DNA from: Gilliamella sp. Pra-s52
GTDB taxonomy: Bacteria > Pseudomonadota > Gammaproteobacteria > Enterobacterales > Orbaceae
Reading direction: 5' to 3'
Length of the DNA: 64,000 bases
Assembly: GCF_009795805.1 (NCBI RefSeq)
Contig: NZ_WTEY01000006.1
Coordinates: forward strand, 51,633-115,632
How positions within the stretch are numbered: the first letter of the stretch is position 1; each line of letters opens with the position of its first letter. This document shows, piece after piece, positions 36,182 through 48,176 of this stretch. The translations under genes were made by a program, and so were the position numbers. The notes beneath the pieces are model-generated. The model had not been told where the DNA came from. It saw only the letters and a list, made by a program, of their open reading frames with translations, and made no database searches.

Positions 36182-36375
36182 GCGCTATAATAAGTTAAAG
36201 AATTTTATTTGAAGATTATCAATAAAAAGTAATAAAGAAATAGTATATTTATTAAGCCTAATCAATTGATATTTATAGATATTTTCGATGAGGTGTCAGG
36301 TGTTATCAGTTATCGATAGTATCCCTGATGAATATTAATCATGCTAAAATAGCAGATAAGCAAGTTGAGGAACTA

Positions 36376-39300
36376 ATGGTTTACTCTTATACCGAGAAAA
36401 AACGAATTCGTAAGAATTTTGGTAAACGTCCACAAGTTTTGGATATACCGTATCTTCTTTCTATTCAACTTGATTCGTTCCAGAAATTTATTGAGCAAGA
36501 TCCAGAAGGTCAATATGGTTTAGAAGCCGCTTTTCGTTCAATATTTCCAATAAAAAGTTATAGTGGTAACGCTGAGTTACAATACGTGAGCTTTAAAATG
36601 GGCGAACCTGTGTTTGATGTTAAAGAATGTCAAATTAGAGGGATCACTTACTCAGCACCATTGCGCGTAAAATTACGTTTAGTTATTTATGATAAAGATG
36701 CACCAGAAGGAACAGTAAAAGATATTAAAGAACAAGACGTCTATATGGGCGAAATTCCTTTAATGACAGATAATGGTACATTCGTAATTAATGGTACTGA
36801 GCGCGTTATTGTTTCACAGTTACATCGTAGCCCTGGTGTGTTCTTTGATAGTGATAAAGGTAAAACGCACTCTTCTGGGAAAGTTTTATATAATGCTCGG
36901 ATTATTCCTTATCGTGGCTCTTGGCTTGATTTTGAATTTGATCCTAAAGATAATCTTTTTGCTCGAATTGACCGCCGTCGTAAGCTTCCTGCAACAATTA
37001 TTTTACGTGCTCTAGGTTATGAAACTGAAGAGATTTTAGATATTTTCTTTGAAAAAACTAATTTCGAAATTGGGAAATCTAAATTAAAAATGGATCTTGT
37101 CCCTGAGCGTTTACGTGGTGATACAGCATTATTTGATATTGAATCAAAAGGTAAAATATATGCTGAAAAAGGCCGTCGTATTACAGCTCGTCATATTCGT
37201 GAATTAGAAAAAGATAAAGTTAGTAAAATTGATGTACCTGTTGAATATATTGTTAACAAAGTTCTTGCTAAAAATTATATTAACGAAGAAACAGGTGAAG
37301 TGATTGCTTTTGCCAATACACCAATCTCATTAGAACTATTGGTTGAATTATCTAACGCTGGATATAAAAAAATAGAGACATTATTCACTAATGATTTAGA
37401 TCATGGTGCATTTATTTCTGAAACATTGAATGTTGATTCAACGCGAGATCGATTAGGTGCATTGGTTGAAATTTATCGAATGATGCGTCCTGGTGAGCCA
37501 CCAACAAAAGAAGCGGCTGAAGCATTATTTGATAACTTATTCTTCTCTGATGAACGTTATGATTTATCGGCAGTTGGTCGAATGAAGTTTAATCGTTCTT
37601 TAGGTCGTGATGATATTGAAGGCGAAAGCGTCTTAACTAAAGATGATATCGTTGACGTAATGAAGAAATTAATTGCTATTCGTAATGGTCACGGTGAAGT
37701 CGACGATATTGATCACTTAGGTAATCGTCGTATCCGTAGCGTTGGTGAAATGGCAGAGAACCAATTCCGTATTGGTTTAGTTCGTGTTGAACGTGCAGTG
37801 AAAGAGCGTTTATCTTTAGGTGACCTTGATTCACTCATGCCACAAGACATGATTAATGCGAAACCAATTTCGGCTGCGATTCGTGAATTCTTTGGTTCAA
37901 GCCAGTTATCGCAATTTATGGATCAAAACAATCCATTATCTGAAATTACGCATAAACGTCGTATTTCTGCATTAGGTCCGGGTGGTTTAACACGTGAACG
38001 AGCTGGATTTGAAGTTCGTGACGTACATCCAACTCATTATGGACGTGTTTGTCCAATTGAAACACCGGAAGGTCCGAACATCGGTTTGATAAACTCACTA
38101 GCGGTTTATGCTCGTACTAATGAGTATGGATTTTTAGAAACGCCATATCGTCGAGTTATTGACGGTGTTGTTACTGATGAAATTAATTATTTATCAGCTA
38201 TTGATGAAAGTGAATTTGTCATTGCACAGGCTAACTCAAATCTTGATGAGAATGGTCGTTTTAAAGAAGATTTAGTAACTTGTCGTTTAAGTGGTGAGTC
38301 TGGCTTATATAGTCCTGAACAAATCCATTATATGGACGTATCAACGCAACAAATTGTATCTGTTGGTGCTTCATTAATTCCATTCTTAGAGCACGATGAT
38401 GCGAACCGTGCCTTAATGGGTGCGAACATGCAACGTCAAGCAGTGCCAACGCTAAAAGCCGAAAAACCATTTGTTGGTACAGGTATGGAGCGAGCGGTAG
38501 CGGTTGACTCAGGTGTTACTGCAGTTGCGCGTCGTGGAGGTACAGTACAATATGTTGATGCATCACGTATTGTGGTTAATGTTAATGCTGATGAAATATA
38601 TGCAGGCGAAACTGGGATAGATATTTATAATCTAACTAAATATACCCGTTCTAACCAAAATACATGTATCAATCAAATTCCGTGTGTGGAATTAGGCGAA
38701 AAAGTTGAGCGTGGTGATGTGCTTGCTGATGGTCCATCAACCGATTTAGGTGAATTAGCATTAGGTCAAAATATGCGCGTGGCATTTATGCCATGGAATG
38801 GTTATAACTTTGAGGATTCTATTTTAGTTTCTGAAAAAGTGGTACAAGATGACCGTTTCACTTCGATTCATATTCAAGAGCTATCTTGTATTTCTCGAGA
38901 TACTAAATTAGGTGCAGAAGAAATTACTGCGGATATTCCAAATGTGGGCGAAGCAGCACTTTCTAAGCTTGATGAATCAGGTATTGTTTATATTGGTGCT
39001 GAAGTTCAAGGCGGTGATATTTTAGTTGGTAAAGTAACACCTAAAGGTGAAACTCAACTAACACCAGAAGAAAAATTACTTCGTGCTATTTTTGGTGAAA
39101 AAGCATCTGATGTTAAAGATACTTCATTGCGTGTACCAAATGGTGTTTCGGGTACAGTTATTGATGTCCAAGTCTTTACTCGAGATGGTGTACAAAAAGA
39201 TAAACGTGCACTAGAAATCGAAGAGATGCAGCTTAAACAAGCGCGAAAAGACTTAACAGAAGAACTAAAAATCTTAGAAGCAGCTTTATTTGCTCGTATC

Positions 39301-40404
39301 CGTGATGTATTAATTTCAGGCGGAATTAAAGCAGATAAATTAGATGCATTACCTCGTGAAAAATGGTTAACAATCGGTATTGCAAACGAAGACAAACAAG
39401 CTCAACTAGAGCAACTTGCTGAGCAATACGACGAAATTAAAGCCGAGTTTAACAAAAAACTAGAAGCTAAGCGCATGAAGATCACTCAAGGTGATGATTT
39501 ACAACCTGGTGTACTCAAAATTGTGAAAGTTTATTTAGCTGTTAAACGTCAAATTCAGCCTGGTGATAAAATGGCTGGTCGTCATGGTAACAAAGGGGTT
39601 ATTTCTAAGATTAATCCAATTGAAGATATGCCATATGATGACAAAGGTCGCCCAGTTGATATCGTATTAAATCCGCTAGGTGTCCCTTCTCGTATGAATA
39701 TTGGACAGATCCTAGAAACTCACTTAGGTATGGCAGCAAAAGGAATCGGTCAAAAGATCGATACGATGCTAAAAGAACAGCAAGAGCTAGCAAAATTACG
39801 TGAATTCATTCAAAAAGCGTATGATCTTGGTTTAGGGGCTGCTCAAAAAGTGAATGTGGCTGAATTTACAGATCAAGAAGTCATGAATTTAGCTCAAAAC
39901 TTGCGTAATGGTATGCCACTTGCTACTCCAGTATTTGATGGCGCTAAAGAGCAAGAAATTAAATCACTACTTGAACTTGGTGATCTACCAACATCTGGGC
40001 AAATTACCCTATATGACGGTCGTACAGGTGAACAATTTGAACGTCCAGTTACAGTAGGTTACATGTACATGCTTAAATTGAATCACTTAGTTGACGATAA
40101 AATGCATGCTCGTTCTACTGGTTCATATAGTTTGGTGACTCAACAACCATTGGGTGGTAAAGCTCAATTTGGTGGTCAACGTTTCGGTGAAATGGAAGTG
40201 TGGGCACTTGAAGCATATGGTGCTGCTTATACCTTACAAGAAATGTTAACGGTTAAATCAGATGATGTGAATGGCCGTACTAAAATGTATAAAAATATTG
40301 TAGATGGTGATCATCGTATGGAACCTGCGATTCCGGAATCCTTTAATGTATTGTTAAAAGAGATTCGTTCGCTAGGTATCAATATTGAGTTAGATGAAGA
40401 GTAA
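36376..40404 (+). CDS. rpoB: RNA polymerase beta subunit
   Basis: RpoB is the beta subunit, forming one half of the polymerase cleft and the rifampicin pocket. From the ATG at 36376, with GAGGAA just upstream and N-terminus [15 protein letters not shown], the protein is 1342 residues, the same as E. coli. An upstream in-frame ATG at 36328 is not conserved. The rifampicin region [30 protein letters not shown] is wild type in appearance. The C-terminus ends INIELDEE. Confidence 0.98.
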   Translation: MVYSYTEKKRIRKNFGKRPQVLDIPYLLSIQLDSFQKFIEQDPEGQYGLEAAFRSIFPIKSYSGNAELQYVSFKMGEPVFDVKECQIRGITYSAPLRVKLRLVIYDKDAPEGTVKDIKEQDVYMGEIPLMTDNGTFVINGTERVIVSQLHRSPGVFFDSDKGKTHSSGKVLYNARIIPYRGSWLDFEFDPKDNLFARIDRRRKLPATIILRALGYETEEILDIFFEKTNFEIGKSKLKMDLVPERLRGDTALFDIESKGKIYAEKGRRITARHIRELEKDKVSKIDVPVEYIVNKVLAKNYINEETGEVIAFANTPISLELLVELSNAGYKKIETLFTNDLDHGAFISETLNVDSTRDRLGALVEIYRMMRPGEPPTKEAAEALFDNLFFSDERYDLSAVGRMKFNRSLGRDDIEGESVLTKDDIVDVMKKLIAIRNGHGEVDDIDHLGNRRIRSVGEMAENQFRIGLVRVERAVKERLSLGDLDSLMPQDMINAKPISAAIREFFGSSQLSQFMDQNNPLSEITHKRRISALGPGGLTRERAGFEVRDVHPTHYGRVCPIETPEGPNIGLINSLAVYARTNEYGFLETPYRRVIDGVVTDEINYLSAIDESEFVIAQANSNLDENGRFKEDLVTCRLSGESGLYSPEQIHYMDVSTQQIVSVGASLIPFLEHDDANRALMGANMQRQAVPTLKAEKPFVGTGMERAVAVDSGVTAVARRGGTVQYVDASRIVVNVNADEIYAGETGIDIYNLTKYTRSNQNTCINQIPCVELGEKVERGDVLADGPSTDLGELALGQNMRVAFMPWNGYNFEDSILVSEKVVQDDRFTSIHIQELSCISRDTKLGAEEITADIPNVGEAALSKLDESGIVYIGAEVQGGDILVGKVTPKGETQLTPEEKLLRAIFGEKASDVKDTSLRVPNGVSGTVIDVQVFTRDGVQKDKRALEIEEMQLKQARKDLTEELKILEAALFARIRDVLISGGIKADKLDALPREKWLTIGIANEDKQAQLEQLAEQYDEIKAEFNKKLEAKRMKITQGDDLQPGVLKIVKVYLAVKRQIQPGDKMAGRHGNKGVISKINPIEDMPYDDKGRPVDIVLNPLGVPSRMNIGQILETHLGMAAKGIGQKIDTMLKEQQELAKLREFIQKAYDLGLGAAQKVNVAEFTDQEVMNLAQNLRNGMPLATPVFDGAKEQEIKSLLELGDLPTSGQITLYDGRTGEQFERPVTVGYMYMLKLNHLVDDKMHARSTGSYSLVTQQPLGGKAQFGGQRFGEMEVWALEAYGAAYTLQEMLTVKSDDVNGRTKMYKNIVDGDHRMEPAIPESFNVLLKEIRSLGINIELDEE

Positions 40405-40438
40405 TTTTTGCTAACTTAAATGATTTCTATTTATAGGG

Positions 40439-40464
40439 ATAACTTATTAGCAATAATAAGTTAT
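40439..40464 (+). other. Perfect hairpin in the rpoB-rpoC spacer
   Basis: ATAACTTATTA and TAATAAGTTAT form a perfect 11-bp stem closed by GCAA, a GNRA-type tetraloop. There is no T-run, so termination is unlikely. It may be an mRNA processing or stabilising element that sets the RpoB:RpoC ratio. The assignment is inference. Confidence 0.55.
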
Positions 40465-40494
40465 CTAATTGGTTTAACTCCATAGGAGTCAATT

Positions 40495-43400
40495 GTGAAA
40501 GACTTACTAAAGTTTCTAAAAGCACAAACAAAAACAGAAGATTTTGATGCCATCAAGATAGGTCTTGCCTCTCCTGATATGATTCGCTCATGGTCTTTTG
40601 GTGAAGTTAAAAAACCTGAAACAATCAACTACCGTACTTTCAAACCAGAACGAGATGGATTGTTTTGTGCGCGTATTTTTGGACCCGTAAAAGATTACGA
40701 ATGTTTATGTGGAAAATATAAACGTTTAAAACACCGTGGTGTGATCTGTGAAAAATGTGGTGTTGAAGTAACTCAAGCTAAAGTCCGTCGAGAACGTATG
40801 GGACACATTGAACTTGCGTCACCAACAGCACATATCTGGTTTTTAAAATCATTACCGTCTCGTATTGGTTTATTACTTGATATGCCTCTTCGTGATATTG
40901 AACGAGTCCTTTATTTTGAATCATTTATGGTTCTTGATGGAGGCATGACAAATCTTGAACGAGGTCAGATCTTAACTGAAGAGCAATATTTAGACGCACT
41001 AGAAGAGTTTGGTGATGAATTTGATGCTCGCATGGGCGCAGAAGCTATTCAAGAGTTATTACGAAATATTGATGTTCAAGCGGAATGTGAAGCTTTACGT
41101 GATGAATTATCAACGACTAATTCAGAAACTAAACGCAAAAAGTTAACTAAACGTATCAAAATTATTGAAGCATTTATTCAGTCTGAAAATAAACCTGAGT
41201 GGATGATTCTAAATGTATTACCGGTTCTGCCACCAGATTTACGTCCATTAGTTCCACTTGATGGCGGGCGTTTTGCAACATCAGATCTTAATGACCTTTA
41301 TCGTCGAGTGATTAACCGTAATAACCGTTTAAAACGTTTATTAGACTTAGCTGCACCAGATATCATTGTACGTAATGAAAAACGAATGTTACAAGAATCT
41401 GTTGATGCATTACTAGATAATGGTCGTCGTGGACGAGCTATTACTGGTTCAAACAAACGTCCATTAAAATCACTTGCCGATATGATCAAAGGTAAGCAAG
41501 GTCGTTTCCGTCAAAACCTATTAGGTAAACGTGTTGATTATTCTGGCCGTTCAGTTATTACTGTAGGTCCATACTTGCACTTGCATCAGTGTGGTTTACC
41601 TAAAAAAATGGCATTAGAATTATTCAAACCATTTATTTATGGCAAATTAGAGCGCCGAGGCTTCGCTACTACAATTAAAGCAGCGAAAAAAATGGTTGAG
41701 CGTGAGGACGCAGTTGTTTGGGATATCTTAGATGAAGTTATTCGTGAACACCCAGTATTACTAAACCGTGCACCAACATTACATAGATTAGGTATTCAAG
41801 CATTTGAACCGATTCTAATTGAAGGTAAAGCAATTCAATTGCACCCATTAGTTTGTGCGGCCTTTAACGCCGACTTCGATGGTGACCAAATGGCGGTTCA
41901 CGTTCCATTAACGTTAGAAGCTCAACTAGAAGCACGTGCGTTAATGATGTCGACTAATAACATCCTTTCACCTGCGAGTGGTGAGCCTATTATTGTTCCT
42001 TCACAGGACGTAGTTTTGGGTCTTTACTATATGACTCGTGATAAAGTCAATGCAAAAGGTGAAGGCATGGTATTAACAGGCCCTAAAGAAGCAGAAAAAC
42101 TGTATCGTTTAGGCCTAGTTGAACTACACGCTAAGGTTAAAGTTCGTATTACTGAAAGCCATCATAATAATGTGGGTGAGTGGGAAGAAACCACTTCAGT
42201 TATTGATACAACAATTGGACGCGCAATTTTATGGTTAATCATGCCTAAAGGTATGAGTTTTTCTGTTATCAATCAACCGCTTGGTAAAAAAGCGATCTCT
42301 AAGATTTTAAATATCTGCTATCGCCAATTAGGTATGAAAGAAACGGTAATTTTAGCCGACCAAATTATGTATACTGGATTTGCATACGCTGCTCGTTCAG
42401 GTGTGTCAGTTGGTATTGATGATATGGAAATCCCTGCGAAGAAAATACAAATCATCAATGAAGCTGAAATTGAAGTTGCTGAAATTCAAGAGCAATTCCA
42501 ATCAGGTCTGGTAACCGCTGGTGAACGTTATAATAAAGTTATCGATATCTGGGCAGCAGCTAATGAACGTGTTGCTAAAGCGATGATGGATAACTTATCA
42601 ACAGAAAAAGTGATTAATCGTGACGGTGAAGAAGAAGTACAATCTTCTTTCAACAGTATTTACATGATGGCTGACTCAGGTGCTCGTGGTTCGGCAGCTC
42701 AGATTCGTCAGTTAGCTGGTATGCGTGGTTTGATGGCAAAACCTGATGGCTCGATTATCGAAACACCAATTACAGCAAACTTCCGTGAAGGACTAAACGT
42801 ACTACAGTACTTTATCTCTACCCATGGTGCACGTAAAGGTCTTGCTGATACAGCATTAAAAACAGCAAACTCTGGTTACTTAACCCGTCGTTTAGTTGAT
42901 GTTGCGCAAGATTTAGTGGTTATTGAAGATGATTGTGGCACCTTAGAAGGTGTTGTCATGACACCTGTTATTGAAGGTGGTGATGTTAAAGAACCACTAC
43001 GTGAACGCGTTTTAGGTCGAGTAACTGCTGAAGATGTATTAAAACCAGGTAGTGCGGATATCTTAATTCCACGTAATACACTACTTGATGAACACTACTG
43101 TGATTTACTTGAAGCGGAATCAGTCGATAGTGTCAAAGTTCGTTCGGTTGTATCATGTGATACTGACTTTGGTGTTTGTGCGAAATGTTACGGTCGTGAT
43201 CTTGCACGTGGTCACTTGGTTAATAAAGGTGAAGCAATCGGTGTTATCGCCGCTCAATCAATTGGTGAGCCAGGTACACAGTTAACCATGCGTACGTTCC
43301 ATATCGGTGGTGCGGCATCTCGAGCAGCGGCTGAATCAAGTGTTCAAGTTAAAAACAAAGGTAGTATTAAATTAAGTAATGCTAAATTTGTGACTAACCC

Positions 43401-44712
43401 AGATAAAAAATTGGTTATCACCTCTCGTAATGCTGAGTTAACGATTATCGATGAGCTTGGTCGAATGAAAGAAACTTATAAAGTTCCTTATGGTTCGATT
43501 TTAAGTAAAGGTGATGGCGTAACTGTTGACGCTGGTGAAACAATTGCTAACTGGGATCCGCATACTATGCCAGTTATCTCAGAAGCAAAAGGTTTTGTCC
43601 GTTTTGTTGATATGATCGATGGTCAAACTATTACACGTCAAACTGATGAATTAACTGGTTTATCATCTATCGTGATTTTAGATGTGGCTGAGCGCACAGG
43701 TGTAGGTAAAGATTTACGTCCTGCAATCAAACTTGTTGATGCTAAAGGGAACGATATTTTCCTTACGGGTACAGAAATGCTTGCACAATATTTCTTACCA
43801 GGTAAAGCATTAGTACAGTTAGAAGATGGTGCTGAGATTAATATCGGTGACACACTTGCTCGTATTCCACAAGCATCTGTTGGTACTAAAGATATTACTG
43901 GTGGTTTACCGCGTGTTGCTGACTTATTTGAAGCACGTAAACCGAAAGAATCAGCTATCTTGGCTGAAATTGACGGTATTATTTCATTTGGTAAAGAGAC
44001 CAAAGGAAAACGTCGCTTAATTATTACTCCATTAGATGGCAGTGAACCATATGAAGAGATGATTCCAAAATGGCGTCAACTTAACGTATTTGAAGGTGAA
44101 CAAGTTGGACGTGGTGATGTAATTTCTGATGGACCTGAATCAGCACATGACATTTTACGTTTACGTGGAGTCAATGCAGTAACACGTTACATTGTTAACG
44201 AAGTTCAAGAAGTTTATCGTCTACAAGGTGTAAAAATCAATGATAAACACATTGAAGTTATCGTTCGTCAAATGTTACGTAAAGCAACGGTTATTCATCC
44301 GGGTGGTTCTCGTCTACTTGAAGGTGAGCAACTTGAAGTTTCACGCTTGAAGATTATCAACCGTGAACTTGAAGCACAAGGTAAAGAGCCAATTGTTTAT
44401 TTGCATGACTTACTAGGTATTACTAAAGCTTCGTTAACAACTGAATCGTTTATTTCTGCGGCTTCGTTCCAAGAAACAACTCGCGTCTTAACCGAAGCAG
44501 CGGTAGCAGGCAAAAATGACGAATTACGTGGCTTAAAAGAAAACGTGATTGTTGGTCGATTAATTCCGGCGGGTACGGGTTATGCTTATCATAAAGAGCG
44601 TTTACGTAAACGTGCGATGCCATCAACAGATGATATCCAACCAACGATTTCAGCAGAAGAAGCAACCGCTAACTTAGCTGAGTTACTTAACTCTGCTGAA
44701 GAAAATCAATAA
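40495..44712 (+). CDS. rpoC: RNA polymerase beta' subunit
   Basis: RpoC holds the catalytic magnesium: NADFDGDQM with D460, D462 and D464, the same numbers as E. coli. The 1405 residues (E. coli 1407) include the N-terminal zinc site [20 protein letters not shown], the lid/rudder region, the bridge helix and trigger loop ([13 protein letters not shown]), and the second zinc site with [15 protein letters not shown]. Start is GTG with AGGAGT upstream. It closes the operon with a strong terminator. Confidence 0.98.
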   Translation: MKDLLKFLKAQTKTEDFDAIKIGLASPDMIRSWSFGEVKKPETINYRTFKPERDGLFCARIFGPVKDYECLCGKYKRLKHRGVICEKCGVEVTQAKVRRERMGHIELASPTAHIWFLKSLPSRIGLLLDMPLRDIERVLYFESFMVLDGGMTNLERGQILTEEQYLDALEEFGDEFDARMGAEAIQELLRNIDVQAECEALRDELSTTNSETKRKKLTKRIKIIEAFIQSENKPEWMILNVLPVLPPDLRPLVPLDGGRFATSDLNDLYRRVINRNNRLKRLLDLAAPDIIVRNEKRMLQESVDALLDNGRRGRAITGSNKRPLKSLADMIKGKQGRFRQNLLGKRVDYSGRSVITVGPYLHLHQCGLPKKMALELFKPFIYGKLERRGFATTIKAAKKMVEREDAVVWDILDEVIREHPVLLNRAPTLHRLGIQAFEPILIEGKAIQLHPLVCAAFNADFDGDQMAVHVPLTLEAQLEARALMMSTNNILSPASGEPIIVPSQDVVLGLYYMTRDKVNAKGEGMVLTGPKEAEKLYRLGLVELHAKVKVRITESHHNNVGEWEETTSVIDTTIGRAILWLIMPKGMSFSVINQPLGKKAISKILNICYRQLGMKETVILADQIMYTGFAYAARSGVSVGIDDMEIPAKKIQIINEAEIEVAEIQEQFQSGLVTAGERYNKVIDIWAAANERVAKAMMDNLSTEKVINRDGEEEVQSSFNSIYMMADSGARGSAAQIRQLAGMRGLMAKPDGSIIETPITANFREGLNVLQYFISTHGARKGLADTALKTANSGYLTRRLVDVAQDLVVIEDDCGTLEGVVMTPVIEGGDVKEPLRERVLGRVTAEDVLKPGSADILIPRNTLLDEHYCDLLEAESVDSVKVRSVVSCDTDFGVCAKCYGRDLARGHLVNKGEAIGVIAAQSIGEPGTQLTMRTFHIGGAASRAAAESSVQVKNKGSIKLSNAKFVTNPDKKLVITSRNAELTIIDELGRMKETYKVPYGSILSKGDGVTVDAGETIANWDPHTMPVISEAKGFVRFVDMIDGQTITRQTDELTGLSSIVILDVAERTGVGKDLRPAIKLVDAKGNDIFLTGTEMLAQYFLPGKALVQLEDGAEINIGDTLARIPQASVGTKDITGGLPRVADLFEARKPKESAILAEIDGIISFGKETKGKRRLIITPLDGSEPYEEMIPKWRQLNVFEGEQVGRGDVISDGPESAHDILRLRGVNAVTRYIVNEVQEVYRLQGVKINDKHIEVIVRQMLRKATVIHPGGSRLLEGEQLEVSRLKIINRELEAQGKEPIVYLHDLLGITKASLTTESFISAASFQETTRVLTEAAVAGKNDELRGLKENVIVGRLIPAGTGYAYHKERLRKRAMPSTDDIQPTISAEEATANLAELLNSAEENQ

Positions 44713-44732
44713 CCTCTGAGGTTTAATTAACA

Positions 44733-44761
44733 AATAGCACGCATGGCGTGCTATTTTTTTA
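44733..44761 (+). terminator. rpoC operon terminator
   Basis: A perfect 10-bp stem AATAGCACGC/GCGTGCTATT with a three-base loop and a following T-run of eight. It lies 20 bp after the rpoC stop and ends the ribosomal protein/RNA polymerase operon. Confidence 0.93.
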
Positions 44762-44794
44762 TATGATGCTTAATAAACATAAAAGGAGTTTTAT

Positions 44795-45106
44795 ATGTAT
44801 ATTGTCATGAATCGTTTTAAAGTAAAACGAGGTAGCGAAGATACTTTTATTGAAATATGGCGTAATCGTGATAGCCATTTAAAAGAAATGAAAGGATTTA
44901 GTCGTTTTTATTTTTTGCAAGGTAAAACAGAAGAAAATTACACCTTATTTTCTTCATTTGCCGAATGGGAATCTAAGGCTGATTTTGAAGCTTGGGTAAA
45001 TTCAGATAACTTCAAACATACTCATCGTAATACTAAGAATCGACCGAATAACAGCGATATCTATTTTGAGCCAGCACAGCTAGAGTGTTTTGACGTTATA
45101 CTATAA
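44795..45106 (+). CDS. Antibiotic biosynthesis monooxygenase (ABM) domain protein, IsdG-like
   Basis: A 103-residue dimeric alpha+beta barrel protein. Its N6 (YIVMNRFKVKRG), W67 and H77 line up with the Asn-Trp-His set that IsdG/IsdI-type heme-degrading monooxygenases use (N7, W67, H77 in IsdG). It could therefore open the heme ring to release iron, though other ABM proteins have different substrates. AGGAG precedes the ATG. It stands alone after the rpoC terminator, with no heme transporter beside it. Confidence 0.75.
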   Translation: MYIVMNRFKVKRGSEDTFIEIWRNRDSHLKEMKGFSRFYFLQGKTEENYTLFSSFAEWESKADFEAWVNSDNFKHTHRNTKNRPNNSDIYFEPAQLECFDVIL

Positions 45107-45461
45107 TAAATAAGGTATTGAACTTGATCGAAAAGCAAAAAAGCTAATTTATCTATTTATCATTTACTTAGTCATTCCAACGACGTTTTGTGAGCAATAA
45201 TAAATTGATTTGGACACGAATATAGTAATAACAAAAGAGTCTAAAATCTAATAGTAAGATTTGAGTTTTATATAGAAATAATTGATTTTATTTAAAATAA
45301 ACACGAGAAAAACTTTAATAAAATCAATACATTTCCTGACTGATTTCTAGTTAATAAAATATAGTCAAGCACAAGTGTGTAAAGGTTTTTATATTCCTTG
45401 ACAGAGACATTTCCTCTTGCTTAAACTGTTTGTAAAATAAACAGCAATGTGAGGCATACTG
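45107..45461 (+). other. 355-bp intergenic region with lemA promoter
   Basis: Mostly AT-rich with no gene. The 3' end holds a good promoter candidate: TTGACA at 45398-45403 and TAAACT at 45422-45427 (18-bp spacer), about 35 bp before the lemA start. No clear terminator follows the ABM gene. Confidence 0.6.
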
Positions 45462-46058
45462 ATGAAAACCAAATCGTTATTAATCATTGTAGTGTTAGTT
45501 GTTGTTGGAGCGTTTATCTATTTTACAAGTTACAATGGCATCCAAACTAAGGATGAAAACGTGGCAGCCTCATGGTCTGAAGTGCTTAATCAATACAAAC
45601 GTCGGGCTGATTTAGTCCCGAATTTAGTCAATACCGTAAAAGGTTACACCTCACACGAAAAAGAAGTTTTAACCCAAGTAACTGAAGCGAGAGCAAAAGT
45701 CGGAACGATTCAGATTAATGCTGATCAGTTAACCGACCCTACTTTATTCTTAAAATTCCAACAAGCACAATCAGAATTGAGTACAGCATTAAGTCGCTTA
45801 ATCGCAGTAAGTGAAAATTATCCAGAACTGAAAGCCAACACCCTTTATCAAGATTTAATGAGTCAGCTTGAGGGTAGTGAAAATCGTATTACTGTTGCTC
45901 GTGGACGATATATTGAAGCGGTACAAACATTTAATATTTATATCCGTAAGTTACCGACTAAATGGGTTGCTGATAGTCTAGGGAAACAACCAAAACAGCA
46001 ATTTACGGTTGATGATGAAAAGCAAATATCTAATCCACCGGTAGTGAATTTTGGCTAA
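45462..46058 (+). CDS. lemA: LemA family protein
   Basis: A 198-residue protein with an N-terminal membrane anchor (about 5-22, LLIIVVLVVVGAFIYF) and a helical domain with the family pattern NVAASWSEVLNQYKRRADLVPNLVNTVKGY and later YFEAVQTFN-type sequence (RYIEAVQTFNIYIRKLPT). LemA proteins are widespread and of uncertain role. They are usually encoded next to TPM-domain proteins, as here: the partner begins 9 bp downstream. The pair probably acts in membrane or envelope quality control, which is inference. Confidence 0.9.
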   Translation: MKTKSLLIIVVLVVVGAFIYFTSYNGIQTKDENVAASWSEVLNQYKRRADLVPNLVNTVKGYTSHEKEVLTQVTEARAKVGTIQINADQLTDPTLFLKFQQAQSELSTALSRLIAVSENYPELKANTLYQDLMSQLEGSENRITVARGRYIEAVQTFNIYIRKLPTKWVADSLGKQPKQQFTVDDEKQISNPPVVNFG

Positions 46059-46066
46059 TTATTATC

Positions 46067-46969
46067 GTGAAAAAATATTTCCTATGTAGCGTATTATTTA
46101 TAGTCAGTTGGTTCAGTTATGGGCTGACTGACATTCCCCAATTTTCTCATCGTGTCATCGATACCACTAGAACATTAAGCGAATCACAAAAAAAGGCATT
46201 AGAAGCAGGCCTAATCGACTTTGAACAACCAAGGTCAGATGGTGCACAAATAGCCGTGTTAATGATCGATAAACTCGATAATGAAACCGTAGAGCAATAT
46301 GCGGATAGAGTCTTTATTCAATGGAAAATCGGCAAAAAAGGGCAAGATAATGGTATCTTATTACTGATTGTAAAAGATGATAAACGGATGCGCATTGAAG
46401 TAGGTTATGGTCTTGAAGGCACTATTACCGATTTAGTTGCCAGCCATATTATTCGAGAACAATTAGCGCCACAATTTCAACAAAATAACTATTATCAAGG
46501 TATTGATAATGCATTATTGGTGCTGAAACAGAAAATTGATAATCCTAACCTAAAAGTGACTGATGATCAGGAGCAAAATCTCAATACATTATTGGCGGGA
46601 GACTTTGGTTTCAAGCTAATTAACTATGGACTCGTGTCATTTTTTATCTGTTTCTTATTAATCAGTTTATTTATCACTAGAGTCAGTGCTAAACGAAGTA
46701 TAGGCACAGGTTTACTCAATGGTCTGTCTATTGGAGGGTTCACCTTATGGCAAGGCTATCCGATACATATCGCATTACCCCTATTATTTTTGGCTTTCGT
46801 TGTCAGTACGATTATGAGCGGTATTTTAACTGCTAGAGGTGGTAGCGGTGGTGATAATAATCGCCGTGGTGGTTTTGGTGGGTCGGGTGGTGGATTCGGT
46901 GGTAGATCAGGAGGCTTTGGTGGTGGTGGTGGTCGCAGTGGAGGCGGTGGTGCATCCGGTAGTTGGTAA
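46067..46969 (+). CDS. TPM-domain (YgcG-type) membrane protein
   Basis: A 300-residue protein starting at GTG: a signal peptide (FLCSVLFIVSWFSYG), then a TPM domain at about 30-165 (RVIDTTRTLSESQKKALEAG, NGILLLIVKDDKRMRIEVGYG, DLVASHIIREQ). Two or three transmembrane segments and a Gly/Ser/Arg-rich tail (GGFGGSGGGFGGRSGGFGGG) follow. TPM domains are found in thylakoid and bacterial proteins, some with acid phosphatase activity or photosystem repair roles. The Gly-rich tail is common in this family. It is an operon partner of lemA. Confidence 0.88.
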   Translation: MKKYFLCSVLFIVSWFSYGLTDIPQFSHRVIDTTRTLSESQKKALEAGLIDFEQPRSDGAQIAVLMIDKLDNETVEQYADRVFIQWKIGKKGQDNGILLLIVKDDKRMRIEVGYGLEGTITDLVASHIIREQLAPQFQQNNYYQGIDNALLVLKQKIDNPNLKVTDDQEQNLNTLLAGDFGFKLINYGLVSFFICFLLISLFITRVSAKRSIGTGLLNGLSIGGFTLWQGYPIHIALPLLFLAFVVSTIMSGILTARGGSGGDNNRRGGFGGSGGGFGGRSGGFGGGGGRSGGGGASGSW

Positions 46970-47161
46970 TTCAATGAATTCCCCTCAAAGTATCCAATTA
47001 AATATCAATGGCTAAAAATTAGTTAGGAAATGCGTTGATTTTATTAATGTTTTTTGTGTTTTTAATGTATGTAGAAGGGTAAGCAGATTTCCCCTGTCAA
47101 TCTTAAACTAGGCGCGTTTTTTAGTGGAAAATAACTTTAGCTGTAGTAGCTCAAATTTAAA

Positions 47162-47961
47162 ATGACAGAAGATGAAATTAGCTATTTAGCAATTCACATT
47201 GGCGTGGCATTAAAACGTAATTATAACGAAGGTCATGAAAGGTATGCTCAAATTTTATTAGTTAGTGAACTGGGTAATTCTACTCTAAGAATGATTGAGT
47301 CAAAAATTAAGCGAGATTTTCCTCATATTCAGATTAACCGTGTTCTTTCTTATAGAGAGTATGAGCAGCTTTTAGATATTGAAGAAGATTTTGTCGTATC
47401 AACAGTTCGTTTAACAGAAAAAAATAAACAAATAGTTAAAATTGCACCATTTCCCACACTTTATCAACTTGAACAGTTGGGAAGGCTTGCAATGATTGAT
47501 CGAACTATGCCTTATATTATTGAGCGATTTTTTGATGAAAAATTTTTTCTTATTATCGATAAACCTATTACACAAAAAAGCCTTTTAAAAAAGGCGTGCC
47601 AACGACTTGAACAATCAGGTTATGTCGATGAAAATTTTTATCCTTCGGTTATTGAACGCGAAGCAATTGTTTCAACATTATTAGGTGAAAATATCGCTAT
47701 TCCTCATACTGTTGGCCTATTAGCAAAAAAACAATGGTAACAACGATTTCGGTGCCACAAGGTATTGCATGGAATAGAAATGAAATTGCACATGTTATTT
47801 TTTTGTTAGCAATTAGCAAAGATGAATATGAAGATGCTATGAGAATCTATAATTTATTTGTTAATTTTGTTAAGGAAAGAGCGACTAAACGTTTGTTAAA
47901 TAGTAAAAATTTTGATGACTTTAGGGCCATTGTTAAAGATAGTTTTGGGCGATTATCATAG
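47162..47961 (+). pseudogene. Remnant of a PRD/PTS-domain (BglG/LicR/MtlR-type) transcriptional regulator
   Basis: The frame begins inside a PRD domain (EDEISYLAIHIGVALKRN) and continues through an EIIB-like domain (ILLVSELGNSTLRMIESKIKRDFP; the usual phospho-Cys is replaced). It then enters an EIIA domain with the phosphorylatable His in GENIAIPHTVG. After LLAKKQW it stops at 47740, while the EIIA continuation (SVPQGIAWNRNEIAHVIFLL) is open in the -1 frame to 47961. The break is at the A7 run at 47725-47731 (one A short, or -1 slippage). The N-terminal DNA-binding half is absent, with an in-frame stop 13 bases upstream, so this is a decayed gene. Confidence 0.8.
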
Positions 47962-48080
47962 TATGTTTATAGGCCATAAAAATGTATGGTCTAAATTAAA
48001 CTGTTTTACAATAATAAAATTACATAAATTTAAAATATATTAAGGTAATGCCAATATTTAAATTATATTATGATCTAGCA

Positions 48081-48109
48081 TTGACGAAAACCTTATTTAA
48101 AGGTAATAT
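48081..48109 (+). promoter_or_regulatory. yceD-rpmF-plsX-fab operon promoter
   Basis: TTGACG (48081-48086) and TAATAT (48104-48109) with a 17-bp spacer, followed directly by GCGCGCC. A GC-rich discriminator is the feature that makes stable-RNA and ribosomal promoters sensitive to ppGpp/DksA. It lies 67 bp before yceD and would tie fatty acid and L32 synthesis to growth rate. Confidence 0.75.
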
Positions 48110-48176
48110 GCGCGCCTTATGTATTGTGTTCTTTTTAAGAGACATAAGAATAACTTTAAGGTAGAATGCATATTCT

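Noticed and set aside
36328..36375. Longer rpoB N-terminus from the ATG at 36328
   Set aside because: The internal ATG at 36376 has a good ribosome site and gives exactly the conserved start and length.
46756..46974. Minus-strand Pro-rich open frame
   Set aside because: Complement of the Gly-rich tail of the TPM protein; a shadow of GGT/GGC codons.
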